Counted from the stretch's first letter, positions 1-12,467 are shown. The stretch: 64,000 bases of DNA from Lepidodermella squamata (GCA_047495785.1 JBLDXI010000031.1:1364001-1428000); one strand, 5' to 3'. Notes: generated by a model not told the origin, from the sequence alone. Numbers and translations are program-made.

Positions 1-274
1 GAATTTTGATCTTATTAGACTGAAGGCGACCGATGAAATGCCAACGGATGTCAGGGCATGCCGCTTGAAGCTTGGGATCTTTCGATTTTGTAACAAGCTC
101 TTGGATGTAATTCTCACCAAAATGTCGAGCTCCACAGCTATATGCTTCAATTAAATCTTCAATGGGCTTCGTTTTACTGACACAGACAAGTCTTGGCTGA
201 GTGGAAACGGCGATCTGACATTTAGCGCTGGCGACTCTAATCCTCTCCAAAACAGAAGCTAATCTTGAATTCAT
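1..274 (-). CDS. PLPBP: Pyridoxal phosphate homeostasis protein, 5' part (YggS/PROSC family)
   Basis: A minus-strand frame opens with ATG at 274-272 and stays open to the window edge, giving the first 91 residues of a protein of usually 230-275. Visible family signatures are VSKTKP at residues 32-37, whose first lysine corresponds to the PLP-binding lysine of the family, FGENYIQEL at 52-60, and [13 protein letters not shown] at 76-88. The protein is a cytosolic or mitochondrial PLP-binding, TIM-barrel-fold protein that buffers vitamin B6 and has no known catalytic activity. No intron is visible in this part. The gene is transcribed away from the first arrestin gene, so 275-1015 is a shared divergent upstream region. 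The identification is strong; the C-terminal half lies outside the window. Confidence 0.93.
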   Translation of the reverse strand, partial: MNSRLASVLERIRVASAKCQIAVSTQPRLVCVSKTKPIEDLIEAYSCGARHFGENYIQELVTKSKDPKLQAACPDIRWHFIGRLQSNKIKI

Positions 275-1015
275 GCCACTCGATGAAGCTTCCATGAAAT
301 CAAAGCATTCAAACTCTGCCTTGAATTGCAAACAGGGAGTAGAAAAAACAGAACAGACAACCTCAGTTCCCAAAAGAGTTCCTAAAACCGAAAACGGGTC
401 AAGTTCCTTCGGACTGTCACAACATAGCGCCTTTGCGCGGGCAATTCGAATATTTTCAAGGACGAAACATATCGTTGTTAAAATATTTCAAGTAAAAGTT
501 GCAAATTACTATTCCAATATTTTGTTATTAATGACCTTGACGTATGAATGCGCGGCAAAGCTGCGGGCTTGTATTGATGATTCAGAAGGGGTTCTTTGGG
601 GAATGCTGAGTCGACGAAAGAAGTGCGCGGCTCATTTGTGAGTACTGGGCTATGCTTGGCTCAAAGTAAATGCACGGTACATTATGCATGGTTTTCATTT
701 AACGTGCGCGGTGCCGCGCTCAAATATGTTCACAGTGGCATGTGGTTTTTTTTATTGAATCGCCCTTGGCATCTTTCATAATTCCTTGGCCGGCTAATAA
801 GAATTTTTAAACGTGACCGTTTTTTGCCGCAAAAGACGCATTGTTGATTGTTGATACGCTTTTTGCTTTGGATAAATGCTAAAATTAACACTTCAATTTT
901 ACCTAGTATTTCACTATTATCTCTCTCCTCCCATCTTACTCCTTATTACCATGGCGGATTCTTATTACAATGACCCAATTATTTTTGTAGGTGTGGCAAT
1001 CACTTAACCCGAGCA
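275..1015. other. Divergent intergenic region
   Basis: This stretch lies between the starts of PLPBP (minus) and the first arrestin gene (plus). It has no convincing coding frame. A splice-acceptor-like tract ending in tttttgtag lies about 25 bases upstream of the arrestin ATG, which fits either a 5'-UTR intron or a trans-splice acceptor. Confidence 0.6.
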
Positions 1016-2372
1016 ATGGGTCTCGAATCGATTGCGATATTTTTGAATAACAAAAATGTTTTCTACTCTGGCGAGACCCTTACCGGGTTCTGCAATGTTA
1101 CCTGCTCAGCACCGACTCAAATTCCAAGCTTGAAGGTGCGCCTAGAAGGATATGCACGTGTTTCATGGTCTGAATCCCGTACAAGAACGCATCGAGACTC
1201 TCAAGGGCACTCCCACTCAGAAACCTATTACGTTCACTTCAGCTCAGCCATGGACCTTGTGTGTCTGGAGCAAGATATTTTGGTTCAAGGAGGCGTCTTA
1301 CCTCCGGGAACACACAGCTTGCCTTTTGGTTTTCAAGTGCCTCCAACGTAAGTTACTTGAAACATTTTATCGTTATTGCCAACACTCATTAAATAGGCTG
1401 GTCACTTCTTTCGAAGGAGCTCATGGCTATGTTCGATATTGGATCGAAGCTAAAGTTCCTCAGAATTGGTTTAAAGCTTTGTTTGCTCCTACTGGGCGTG
1501 TATCCATCAAAATTATTCAGCCGATCGACACTAACATCCCACAGTACAACGTTAGTTCGCTTTAATGTTTGTCGAAGTTGGCTATTTTATCAACATTATA
1601 GTTTTCCGTACGTGGAACTGATAACAAAACGATTTGTTGCTGCTGCTGTGCTCAAGGGCCTTTGGTAGTCGAGGCCGGAACCGATCGAGCCGCTTATTGC
1701 CCGAGCGAAGTAGTAACACTCACCGGTCGCTTTGATAACAAGTCACGCCGGGAGGTCCGACCATTTGCCAAATTAGTACAACGCGTCAATTACTACGCTG
1801 AGGGGCATCACAAACAAGAGAGTAGATCCTGGGATTTGCAATCTGTTGGCGCTGTCGATGGAATTCTGAATGCTATCAAAGAAAACGAGCAATCCGTTTG
1901 GAATGGAGCGCAATTTGCGATTCCAGGCGTCTCGCCGTCTCTGTCAATACCTATTGTTCAAGTTTCGTACTACATCGAAGTCGGACTTGACATTCCAATG
2001 GCGTTTGACCTTCTAGTTTACCTGCCGATTGTTATTGGAACAATTCCTTACCGTGGCCAACCGCCTGTGGTCACCCACCAAATTGTCAGCTCAGACCAAC
2101 CACCAGCCTATGGAGGAGCCGGGGCTGCCTATGCAGCTGCGACCCCGTGGTCTGGCACTGGCCATGCTGCATCAGGCGGACCACCCGCCTCAGCCCCGCC
2201 ACTGGAATACGGTTTCCAAAACGCGAAAATCGACGCACCTCCTCCGAGTTATTTCGATTCAGTTCTCGGCTCTCAGCAACCGCAAATGCCGGCTGATGAC
2301 CAGTTTACAAGCAGAGGTGGTGGCCAACAGGGTGGACCAGCCCCACCGCCACCAATCGGATTTAAAGGCTAA
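1016..2372 (+). CDS. Arrestin domain-containing protein 1 of the cluster (ARRDC type)
   Basis: Exons 1016-1347, 1397-1550 and 1602-2372 join in frame to 418 residues, with introns of 49 and 51 bp. Residues 1-162 form an arrestin-N beta-sandwich (start MGLESIAIFL, then TLVTSFEGAHGYVRY); the arrestin-C domain follows from about 163 with the five-cysteine ICCCCCAQGP motif and TDRAAYCPSE. The Pro/Gly/Ala-rich tail has PPAY (about 329-332) and PPSY (about 376-379). Alpha-arrestins of this kind bind membrane cargo and recruit NEDD4-family HECT ligases through PPxY motifs for ubiquitination and endocytosis. It shares the intron before FSV with the last cluster member but lacks the intron the other copies have just before the DIPM motif. 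The ATG was chosen because it aligns with the other copies. Family call is firm; substrate is unknown. Confidence 0.9.
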
Positions 2373-2742
2373 CTCATTGTTTGAACGTGACAGAATTTCA
2401 GAATTTTATGCAATTTTGAAATTTTGATACTAGTAAGAATGAATGGACTGAATATCACTGTTTTGTTTGGTTATCAGAAGCTTGCTTACTCCACGTTATT
2501 TGGTGTGGGTATAAAAATGAATATTTTTTTAATAATTGTTCAGCTATTATTGATGTCAAAGCTGCTGCGGCGTGATAAATTTTATGGAAATAATTGTTTA
2601 TTTAGTGGCTTATATTTGCAGCAATGATAATGCAATTAAAGTTCGACCACATATCATCGTTACTCTCAATTTTTTCGGCTTGCTTTGTTTAGTTGATTAC
2701 ACCCAATTTATTTCACGCATTTTTTGTTTATTTTTGCTGTAG
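2373..2742. other. Short intergenic spacer between arrestin genes 1 and 2
   Basis: It is AT-rich and noncoding. The last bases before the next ATG are tttttgctgtag, a perfect acceptor that directly abuts the start codon at 2743. This fits a trans-splice or 5'-UTR intron acceptor. Confidence 0.6.
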
Positions 2743-4718
2743 ATGTCGATTAAATCGATTTTAATTACGCTAGAAAAATCGGTTTTCTACGCCGGCGAGC
2801 CTGTAATTGGGCAAATTGCAATCAGAGTCATCTCGCCCCTCGAGATCGATCGAATCCCGGTGAAATTCGAAGGAATCTCGCAGGTTCGCTGGACCGAATC
2901 GAAGGACCGCCAAATTCAGGACTGTGTCGGCAATTCGAAAACGGAAACTTACTCTGAAATCTACTCATCAAGCGAAACTTTGATCTTACTAAAGCAAATT
3001 CTCGAGATTAAAAGCCGGAGTTTAGAACCAGGAGAACATTTCTTCCCATTTGAATTCCGGACCCCAAAAAATTTGGTCAGTTCTTTCACTGGCGATTACG
3101 GCTCGATTCGATATGAAATTTCAGTCGCTAAACCCGGTACAAATTTCCTGGAGGCCTTATTTGCGAAAAATTCAACGTGTGAAGTGTCGATAATTCAGCC
3201 GATTGATGCGAACTTGCCAACGTATAATTTCCCGGTTGCTGGGCGGGATGAAAAAACGATTTGTTGCTGTTGTTGTGCTTCCGGCCCGGTTTCGATCGAT
3301 ACGCAATGCGGCAGAGCGGCGTATTGCCCTGGGGAATCGATCAAAATAACCGCGAAATTTGAGAATAATTCAAAGCGTGAGGTCAGGCCGTATGTGAAAT
3401 TGATTCAAAAATCGAGATATCTCGCGGATGGCGCGTTTAAAGATGCGGTGAAGAGTTGGGATTTGAAACCAGTTGATGACGGCAGTGTTTTCAGCCATAC
3501 AATTGCCGAGGGTGGAGCTGCTGAGTGGAATAATCTCGATTTTGCGGTGCCAGCTTGCACGCCCTCCTTGAAAAGCGATAACATCGATGTCAATTACACG
3601 GTTGAGGCAAGTTTATTCATGCATACTTTATCTTTGTTGCTAAAAGGGGGACGAACAGATAAATGCCGGAATGATGTTCAGACATTTTACTCAATGAAAG
3701 TGATGAGAAAACACCCAATTGTAGGCGTGACTGACAAAGGGAGGGGAGGAAAAGGGGAGCGGATTCAGCTTGAATGGCAGATAATTTTGTATTTTTTTTG
3801 CTAATTGCCAGTGTCTCATAAATAATGCAAGTAACGGTAATGCAGCGAGAAGGCAGCAGAGAGTATGAAATTATGTTCGATTGTATTATCCGGAGGATGA
3901 AAATATACGAGAATTTGATAAAAAAATAGAAATACGATTTGTTATTAGGTATAAAACACCGAAAATTACCGAACCATTTACCATCAGTTTTTCTGTAAAA
4001 ATGTTTTGTGAAAATTTAAAATTTGAAATTTTCAGAAAACTGATCTAAAATGCTTTATGAAGCGCTAATTTAGGGAAAATATTTGAATTTTTAGCAATTA
4101 ATGAAAAATAAAATATAGTTGCGCTACTTGTAGGACACTGTAAAATGATATTTTTGGATAATTTATCAATTTCTAATAACCCGCACCACATAGCCCGCGG
4201 ACCAAAAATTCGAAAGCGATGTTAAAGCTTGAAATAATTTAATGCTACAAATTTAAACTCCAAAATACCATCCCAATCTTATTCGACGAATTTTTGGTTA
4301 ATTCTCACTGTTATGATATTTATCATTAGCTTCTAATTACGTTAGTATTTTTTCTTATTTGTATTATTATTGTTATTAGGTTGCGATGGATATTCCTATG
4401 GCATTCAACCTTCGCGTTTCGCTGCCCATTGTCATGGCGACGATAAAACACCGCGGGCCGCAGGTCGTAACCACGCAAATAACCAGCACAATGGCACAAC
4501 CGCCCAGCTACGAAATTGGCTGGGTCGGTTACAATTCGAGGCAACGCGGCGCGCCGAGTGCTCCGCCGCCTATTGCTGCGGCCGAGGGCAATGTCCCACT
4601 CGACCAGCCGCCTCCGAGCTATTTCGACGTGGTTTATGCGCATAATCCGAGTGGGAATACTGCGGATAACGGCAATACCGATAACAAAATCAACGAGGGA
4701 GACAAAAAATCGAAATGA
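2743..4718 (+). CDS. Arrestin domain-containing protein 2 of the cluster (ARRDC type)
   Basis: Exons 2743-3606 and 4380-4718 join in phase 0 to 400 residues. Exon 1 carries all of the arrestin-N domain and nearly all of arrestin-C (TICCCCCASGP, GRAAYCPGES, YVKLIQKSRY). Exon 2 begins VAMDIPMAFN, completes the last C-domain strands (VSLPIVMATI) and gives a tail with PPSY at about 329-332 and 366-369, presumptive NEDD4-ligase docking sites. The 773-bp intron sits exactly where the next three copies have an intron, but its donor reads GCAAGT, so it appears to be a GC-AG intron. The frame also stays open into the intron to 3804, so an intron-retaining form lacking the PPxY tail is possible. The intron itself shows no other gene. 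Confidence 0.9.
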
Positions 4719-5615
4719 TTCAATTATTGCTAAATCCTAACCCGAGTGAATAATTAATTAGATAATTTTATCCTTTTATTAATGCTGAATGATCTGTAAT
4801 AGAAAATAATTCACTGACAACTCACTGACACATCTATCCAAGAGCTTTCATAACAAAAAATTGAATTGCAGAAACATAAAATAAAGAGAGGTTTTTAATA
4901 ACAAAAATTGCGTGAATTTTTTTAAATTATTTACTGATGTCCTCAAATTTTTACTGTATTCCGATTTTCCTTGAAAATTATTTGATCTGGATTTTTTCTT
5001 TTCTCAGATTATTGCCATTTTAGGTACATTTTGCCATCAAAATAGTAGTAGTAACTTGGCGTGTTTATTTACTCGGAAGGCAGGTGCTAGCTATTTATGC
5101 ATTCGGTCTTGTTTTCTTGGCTTTCTCTGAGCTAGCCTGATATGCTAAAAAGCAATGGAGAGTTAGAAAACAATTTCATCTCGAAAATGGGTACAACTGT
5201 ATTATTAAAATATTTTGGCTTCAGTAAATAAAAATGATTCAAATTTCCAGTCCAGTCCAGTCCAGTTGGGATGTAAGACACTGCTATAAATTTTGTAAAA
5301 ATAATTAAGAGAGATCTAATGGTTCTATTTCGAAATAATATGATTGCCAAAATGAAATTTTCCTGTACTATTTTAATATTCAATAATTTTGATGCAAAAT
5401 TCCTGAAAATACAATTTTATCTTAAAAACTTCTGAATATGAGTTGCGCAAGAAATCAATTCGAAAAATGAAAAATGTGGAAAATTTCGATATTACTCGCA
5501 GATTTCAATTTTTTGTATTTGAATTTGTATTAATTTTTTTCTCAATTTTCGTTCAAAATAGATGACCATTTTATGAGTTTAAGAATATTCGTGTGAAAAC
5601 GACCCCAAATGCTCC
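4719..5615. other. Intergenic region upstream of arrestin 3
   Basis: It is AT-rich with no supported gene. It contains the left boundary of the duplicated block at 4834. A ccagtccagt short tandem repeat lies near 5248-5265. Confidence 0.6.
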
Positions 5616-8600
5616 ATGTCGATTGAATCGTTCGAATTTCGGTGCGATAAGCCGTTTTACTACGCCGGCGATACAATAGTCGGCCTGCTAACGCTAACAA
5701 CCACTGGTCCGATTCAAGCCGAATCGATCGATATCCATTTCGATGGAGCCGCCAATGTTCACTGGACCGAGACCGTATCGCGAACTGTGACGGACAGCGA
5801 TGGGAATTCACGCTCGGAAAGCGAGACTGTCTCGGTAACTTCGCATCAAAAAATCATTTCAATAACGAAGCAAATTCGATTTGAAAATGGTTTACTCGAA
5901 AATGGGACAACAATTTTGAAATTTGAATTTTCAACCCCGCCCACGCTGGTCAGTTCATTCGAGGGCATTTACGGCGTTATTCGTTACGTAATTTCCGCGC
6001 AAAAACCTGGCAAGAAGAGCGTGTTGAATACAATTTTCAGCGATCGAAATCTTATGAAATTCGAGGTGAAAATGTTCGAAAAAGTCGATTTGAACCAGCC
6101 GCAATTTTTCATATCGGTCCAGGGCGAAAATCGTAAAAATGTCTGCTGCTGTTGCTGCGCCTCTGGTCCGTTGATAATCGAGGCGAAAACCGACCGAGCT
6201 GCGTATTGCTCGAACGATATCGTGACTTTACGTGTTAAATTTGAAAATGCATCCAAGCGTGAAGTTCGGCCGTACGCGAAATTGACGCAAAATGTGTCGT
6301 ACCGCGCTGGGGCTTCGTCAAATTTCAGCGTTCAGCAGTGGGAATTGGTGCCGTTTGGGCTGAGGGATACTGAAACGAGGCATTTTATAGCTGATGGCGG
6401 GACCTGCGAGTGGAATGATCTACAATTCAAGCTTCCCGTGTGCGGTCCGTCGCTGAAATGTGACATTATTACGGTTTCTTACAATATCACGGTATGTTTT
6501 AACCTATTTTATTTTAGGTGAACTTGAAAATTTAGGCGTTAAAATTATTTAAAATGACCGTTAACAAGTTGAAAGTGAGGTTTGGTGACATTTCTTTTTT
6601 GCATTTTTAACGGTTAGATGTATCTTAAATCTGAATACCACCTTGTATTAAGCAACGCTCAGATTAAATAGTAGTTTTCTATTAAATATCAGTGATTTTT
6701 ATGGTCAAACTTGAAATTTGGGAGCCTAGATATTGAATGAAAATTCGCGCAAACAAACAAAAAAGTGAACGTCGTCAGGGCCTTTGTCATTGTAGCCTTT
6801 GCCAGACCGCTTCGATTTGCACTGCACAGTACCTCGCGTTCCGATTCGAACCTCGATCCAGCATAAAATCGATCACGAGGACTTGACGGAACTGTCGATT
6901 CAGAGCCGTAGCGGACCCCTTAATGTAACCTGGGTCGATACAATCATGATTAGACAGATCGAGAAAAAACAGCTTCAGCCAGACCACGGGGATCTCCTTT
7001 GTCGCCTCGGTAACGTCGGGCGAGCCAGTTCCAGGTGCAGCTCCAGATACTTGCGGAATCGTTGCCATTGCCCTTTAAATAAAAAATAACGCCTTCAAAA
7101 AGATCTAGCGTTACGCCTGATGTTGCTAACACCGCGAGCAAAGTTTCCGAAAAATGAGTAACGCTTTCATTTTGCGGAGTAATTCGTAACGCGATACTTA
7201 TTCTTTTTGAAATGGGGCGAATTTCGAAACCAGCCAGCTGAGGCGGCTGGTTTTCAGGCCCATCTAGTACAGAAACAGGGAACGCGGCAGCACTGCTTCC
7301 GGCCTGATTGCTTGCTTTGGCCGGGACTTGGACAGCGAATTATATGCTCTCATCGAATGATTCCTTGAAGGCAGCAGCTCGAACAGCAGTCGAGTTCGCC
7401 AGTTGCATAATTCGGCGGAGGGCTGCTTCATCGGAGTATTGCATTAAGTCACTGTCGAAGTAATACTCTTCTTGACTTGGCCCGGCCGCCTGAGCGGTGA
7501 AATTGTCCATCTCGGCCGAGGTTTCCCCGTCCCAATTGCCGTCTCTTTCGAAATACATTTTTAACTTCCGTGAATCGTTGATTGAAGATCTTGTTAACCA
7601 ATAATCATTGTCCCGAAAATCAGCAGTTGGCTTCAGAACAAAAGGATCGTAAAAAGAGCTTAACACTAAAATTAAGACAGCGTTATTAGAAAAGTTGGAC
7701 GGCATCAATCGTTTTAGCTCATAATAAATAACTCTTTGAGGCGCTAGTCCTCTTGTAGAAGCTCCTCCTATGACCTTCTCTTATTTGCGATAATGGCGCT
7801 GTATAATACGCCATTATTGCTTACGTATGTAACGTAGAACGAATCAGTCTGCTGAGAAGAATTTCGCTATTCGATTGAAATTCGAAAAATTCCAGGTTGC
7901 CAAAACCGTGCTTTAGAATATCACGTCTCGCCAGGAAACAGACGTGCCAGATTTCGACGTGAATTTACGACAATCTGTTCCTTCAGTGTATTGTTTCACG
8001 AGCCTTCTTGGGTTTAACAGCGATATCACAAGGTTGTAGAGAAATTGCACATCCAGATAGTTGAAATCGAAGTAACGGGTCCCAAGTGCTATAATTTACA
8101 TCCAGCCGCCGCGCCCAGTCAATCATGTCATCGTCGTCAATAGCCGTCACAATGGGTTGGTTACTCAACGCGGGAAACTATAAAAAAAAATAACTATTCG
8201 AAACACGCCTCGCTTTTTGCCGATTCGATAGTAGCGGCAGTTAATGCCGTTTTTTTGCAGTCTATCATTGGAGAAGAACAATGGCCATTTGAGAAAGTTT
8301 GAGATGCCTTTCCGGTCCATGCTGTTACTGCGTAGTGATATGATATGAACCTAATAGTTTCGTTACCTTGAAAATGGAAGAAATTTCTCAGATAGAAAGC
8401 ACAATTTTTAGTATTAGGAAAGAATATTCGTTAAGAATGATGAAATCGGGAGCAAAAAACGTTAGGAAATTGATTTGGTGATTTATTTCTGAATTTTTAG
8501 TATTTTTATATACTTAGGTTGCTCTAAGCATCCCATTAGCAAAAGATCTGATTGTCCAGCTGCCGATAACAATCACGACCCTGCCATTGCAGAATAGCAG

Positions 8601-8682
8601 CATTGTATCGCAACCCCAGGGAACAGCTGGGGCGTCTACCTCTTCATCTCCTCCAACTTACACTGAAACTGTATCTAGATGA
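5616..8682 (+). CDS. Arrestin domain-containing protein 3 of the cluster (ARRDC type)
   Basis: Exons 5616-6491 and 8518-8682 join in phase 0 to 346 residues. Exon 1 begins MSIESFEFRCDKPFYYAGD and contains arrestin-N (TLVSSFEGIYGVIRY) and arrestin-C with VCCCCCASGP and TDRAAYCSND. Exon 2 begins VALSIPLAKD and ends with a short tail bearing PPTY (about 337-340), a likely WW-domain ligand. The donor is gtatgt and the acceptor tacttag. The 2.0-kb intron carries unrecognised minus-strand open stretches (6787-7141, 7340-7708, 7983-8168), partly shared with and broken in the paralogous intron of gene 4. Coding identity to gene 4 is very high, so this is a recent duplicate. An AATAAA signal lies at 8820. 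Confidence 0.9.
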
Positions 8683-8819
8683 TTGTGTGCTGGTTCTGTT
8701 TGAATCTTTCTATGCTTTCAAAAAATGTATCTGCTTGTTTTTTTGCTTCCATCATTTTGAGCCAACTTTCTCATATTAATTTTTTCAAGTTTACTTGATT
8801 TTAATCAACATTTTATTGC

Positions 8820-8825
8820 AATAAA
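8820..8825 (+). terminator. Poly(A) signal AATAAA of arrestin 3
   Basis: A canonical hexamer lies about 138 bases after the stop codon. The equivalent site follows the paralogue at 15687. Confidence 0.6.
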
Positions 8826-9028
8826 AACGCTTTTAATTGTTAAGCAGTTTTTACAAGTGTGATTCATGCGTTGTATGACTCATAGAGCCCTTGTTTTTTG
8901 CATTTTTTGTGGCGAGAAAAACGTGTCGTTCCTTCTCAACTTATTTTCTCTCTCGTGCGTGGTTTGTATTGTTAAACTCGGCTGCTTTCAACTATCAACA
9001 AGGCTTTTCTTGATATATTAAAAAAAAC

Positions 9029-9268
9029 ATGGGCATCCAATCGATCCATCTATCAGTTGAAAAGCCGATTTACTACGCCGGCGAGCAGATCCGCGGCCTG
9101 TGCACCGTCGTCGTGTCAAGCCCGTGCCAACTCGGCGTCATCCAAATGCGACTGCAAGGCGGATCGTCCGCCTCATGGACCGAGGAACGCACAGTCTGGG
9201 ATAAGGACAGCGACGGCCATTCCCTGTGGATTCCATGGACTAAGAACTTGTGGTTCGCATGCCGTTAG
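9029..9268 (+). pseudogene. Truncated arrestin gene (N-terminal 65 codons only)
   Basis: From ATG 9029 the frame matches the first 65 codons of arrestin 5 (MGIQSIHLSVEKPIYYAGEQ onward) with a single visible substitution (Q for K near residue 48). Similarity stops at 9222, after which about 14 unrelated codons lead to a stop at 9266-9268. The remaining arrestin-N domain, the arrestin-C domain and the PPxY tail are absent, so this is a broken gene created at the duplication breakpoint. Upstream sequence matches that of the intact copy, so transcription of the stub is possible. Confidence 0.88.
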
Positions 9269-10660
9269 CGGAATCTTTCTCAATGGATTGAATGGGTAAT
9301 AGGCGCATTGTCTATGGTCTATGAATACGACAAGATATGGCTATCATTTGATGGATGGCATGTCGTGAATAAATGGACGAGCATCTTGCTCGTTGGACCG
9401 GAGCGTTTTGGGTCACGCTGTTAGCGCTGTTTGGAATACCGCGTTCAATCGAATGACCGATACACAATTGGCCGGTCATGCCGTAGTGGATTTACACTGT
9501 TTGAAGATCAATCATTAGCTGTATGATTTGCCTATCTATTGATTGGTTCATTGCCCGCCAGGCCCTGAGAAGATATTTCGTATGCGGTAACGGTACGAAA
9601 AAGTCAGTTGTCGAATGAGACTGATGTGCGATGCTGATACGGTGAGAAACAGTACTATGAGCAATGAATTGTCAAGTGTCTGAGCAAATCAACCGCATTT
9701 TGGGCTGTCAGCATGGTTGCGCACGGAGTCCAGCTCTGGAGAGCTGTGGACTCGTTCAACGAGCGTATGGCTAATCCGTACTGCATTTTTCCTCCTCTTG
9801 ATTTGCATTGATCTGATGAATATCATGTCTTTCGTTCCAATTAGTTCGAGACTATCGCAAGCCGACTGTGGTTCAGTTGTTCTTTAAGCTCGATAAGCTC
9901 ATCTCGAATCTTATAATCCAAGCTCCGATCTAGCTATTGGTAATTAGAAAGTCTTGACATGATAGTTCCCATTCCTTATGATCAGTCACTGTTTTCGTTT
10001 TTTGCGGCAATGGGAAACTTGATAGAAAATTGAGATCATGGGTTGGTAGTAGCAAGGCGGCTCCCAATCAAAAGCAAATCAAAAGAAATATCTTAGATCT
10101 TTGAGAAACGGGATCAAGCGTAAGGTGGAGAAAATGTTGTGTTCTCAATTCACTGAATGAAGTACTGAAGCCAAAGTTCTTGAAATTGGGTGGTCCAACC
10201 CTGGATTCTGCATGAAGGCATGCGTCCCCACGTAAGCTTCGAATTTACGAATTCAATAGATGGCATCTCTTGGAATTCATAAATTGGAGGGAGAAGAATT
10301 TACGTGTTGTGCAGCGTGGTTATGGTCATGAGGTGGAGAATGTATTTGGCATGACCAAACCAGTTGGAATCTTAGCTTGGTAACTAGTATCACGTAAGAT
10401 TCCTGATTGTACAGCAAAGGTGTACAGCAAAGGTTAAGTAAACTATGTTTGCAAACAAGTTTGCAGAAGTTTGCAAACGTTTGCAAACAGGAGTAAAAAA
10501 TGACCCCATGGACCAAACTGTATGTGTTTGTTTGGGATTTAGACTCGTTTGCTTGGGTTTGTTTGAGGTAGAAAAATTGTATTTGGGTTTGGGGCCTGTT
10601 TTCTTGGGTAACGATCCTGTTTGTTTGAAATGTATCAAACATTTGCAAACCCTTACTCTG
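9223..10660. other. Unrelated filler between the two duplicated blocks
   Basis: No coding frame or recognisable element is visible. It follows the broken arrestin and ends at the start of copy B. The last 220 bases contain several copies of gtttgcaaac-type motifs. It could be decayed transposon DNA or filler captured at the breakpoint. Confidence 0.5.
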
Positions 10661-11104
10661 CTATCCAAGAGCTTTCATAACAAAAAATTGAATTGCAAAA
10701 ACATAAAGTAAAGAGAGGTTTTTATTAACAAAAATTTCGTGAATTTTTTAAAATTATTTACTGATGTCCTCAAATTTTTATTGTATTCCGATTTTCCTTG
10801 AAAATTATTTGATCTGGATTTTTTCTTTTCTCAGATTATTGCCATTTTAGGTACATTTTGCCATCAAAATAGTAGTAGTAACTTGGCGTGTTTATTTACT
10901 CGGAAGGCAGGTGTTAGCTATTTATGCATTCGGTCTTGTTTTCTTGGCTTTCTCTGAGCTAGCCTGATATGCTAGAAAGCAATGGAGAGTTAGAAAACAT
11001 TTTCTTCTCGAAAATGAGTACAAATATAAACAATATTGCAGCGAATTCAGCCTCTGTCGAAAATCTAATATTAAAAATTGAAAATTAATAAAAAAAATAG
11101 TGTA

Positions 11105-12275
11105 GAAAGACCACAGAGAAAAAATGACCAGAGAAAGCACTCAAGCTAAAATTTATAAATCCTCATTTTAATTCAAAGTTGACTTTCTCAAATTTTTTCT
11201 ACCAAATTTAATGCTTATAGAACGCGAGCTGCTCTTTCACGTGGTATAAGATTGCATTGTGTGACCACTTGTGCGTTCTAATTTTTTTTCTCCAATGCTT
11301 TTGTATGGATGAGTCATGCACTTAGTAAAAAGTGGTCACACAATGTTTGAGGTGGGCAACCCAACCGTTGTTACGATACAAAAACCTCGTTTTCACTATG
11401 GTTTTACTTATTTTGATGAGATGAAGACTGAGCAGCAATTGCCCACCTCAAATCTTATACCACGTGAAAGAGCAGCTCGCGTTCGGGTTAATCTTTTTTC
11501 ATCTAACCAAAATCTTTTTTCATCTAACCAAATGTCTTTTTTCATCTAACCGGGTTTTTACATCTTTACTCATCTAAATAAGTTTTGATATCTTTTTTCA
11601 TCTAACCAGACTTGAAAATGCAGTATGGGTATACTTAACCCTTCACTCAATCGGGATCGTGGCTAAACTCGTTTTATTTTCATTTTAGTAGCTAGGTCTT
11701 ATGTGCCTCAACTTATTTTACGCACCCTTGCATGACCCAAGCCGCCGGGAGACTTTCTAGTTGCATTTTTCGCTCTGGTCGCGGACCAGGCCATGTTAGC
11801 AGAGTGATTTAAGGACTCTCATCGAATCTCTCTTGATAAGGCTTTTAAATTGGCGAAATTGGGGGTGAAACTTGACAAGAACATCCCAGGACATTCGGAC
11901 AGTATTTAGGAGGAATAATTCCAACTGTTAAGCGAAAGAAAAATGATTTTTAGCTGAGTTATTTAAGGGTCGAATTCCTGGTTAGATGGAAAAAGATTCT
12001 GGTTAGATAAAAAAAGATATTTTCCAAATTACACGAACATTTCCAAAATTATCTATTTTCGGGACAAAATTATGGTTAGATGAAAAAAGATATCTGGTTA
12101 GATGAAAAAAGACATAGCCTCGCGTTCTATAGGCATGCAAAATTTGGTAGAAAACGGAGATATCCGTTTTGAGAACGCACTTCTATAAAATTTAAGATAA
12201 TTTAATAATTTAATCAATATTTTAGCTTGAGTGCTTATTCTGGTCATTTTTTCTCTATGAGAAAGACCTAATAGT
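11105..12275. mobile_element. Foldback (long inverted-repeat) element
   Basis: Outer arms are imperfect inverted repeats, for example gcactcaagctaaaat near 11138 against its reverse complement near 12217, and tatagaacgcgag near 11217 against its complement at 12119-12132. Nested inside is a perfect 33-bp inverted repeat (11221-11253 with 11451-11483). Arrays of tttttcatctaacc lie on one side (11497-11610), with their reverse complements at 11980-12115. Copy A of the duplicated block lacks it. No transposase is visible, so it is nonautonomous. Confidence 0.72.
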
Positions 12276-12467
12276 GCTACTGCAAAGAAAAATAATTTCC
12301 AAAATTTTTTCAATATTCCATATTTTTATGCGAAATCCCTGAAAATTGAGGGTAAATGGTTAATTTTATCTCAAATGGATAATTCTTTTTCTTAATTTTT
12401 TTTCGTTAAAAATAGATGACCGGTTTATGATTTTGGGAATATTTAAGGAAACCACCCCAAATACCCC

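Larger units (their letters stand above)
4834..9222 (+). repeat. Duplicated block, copy A (arrestin 3 plus truncated arrestin)
   Basis: Sequence from 4834 (ctatccaagagcttt) is repeated from 10661, and similarity resumes through both exons and much of the intron of arrestin 3/4 and into the next arrestin. It stops abruptly after gcgacggccattc at 9222 (16092 in copy B). Copies differ by indels, including about 630 bp present only in copy A (about 6800-7430) and transposon insertions only in copy B. Confidence 0.85.

Noticed and set aside
273-781. Plus-strand open stretches of 122 and 61 codons
   Set aside because: They are in the PLPBP upstream region, with no domain and no splice or start context.
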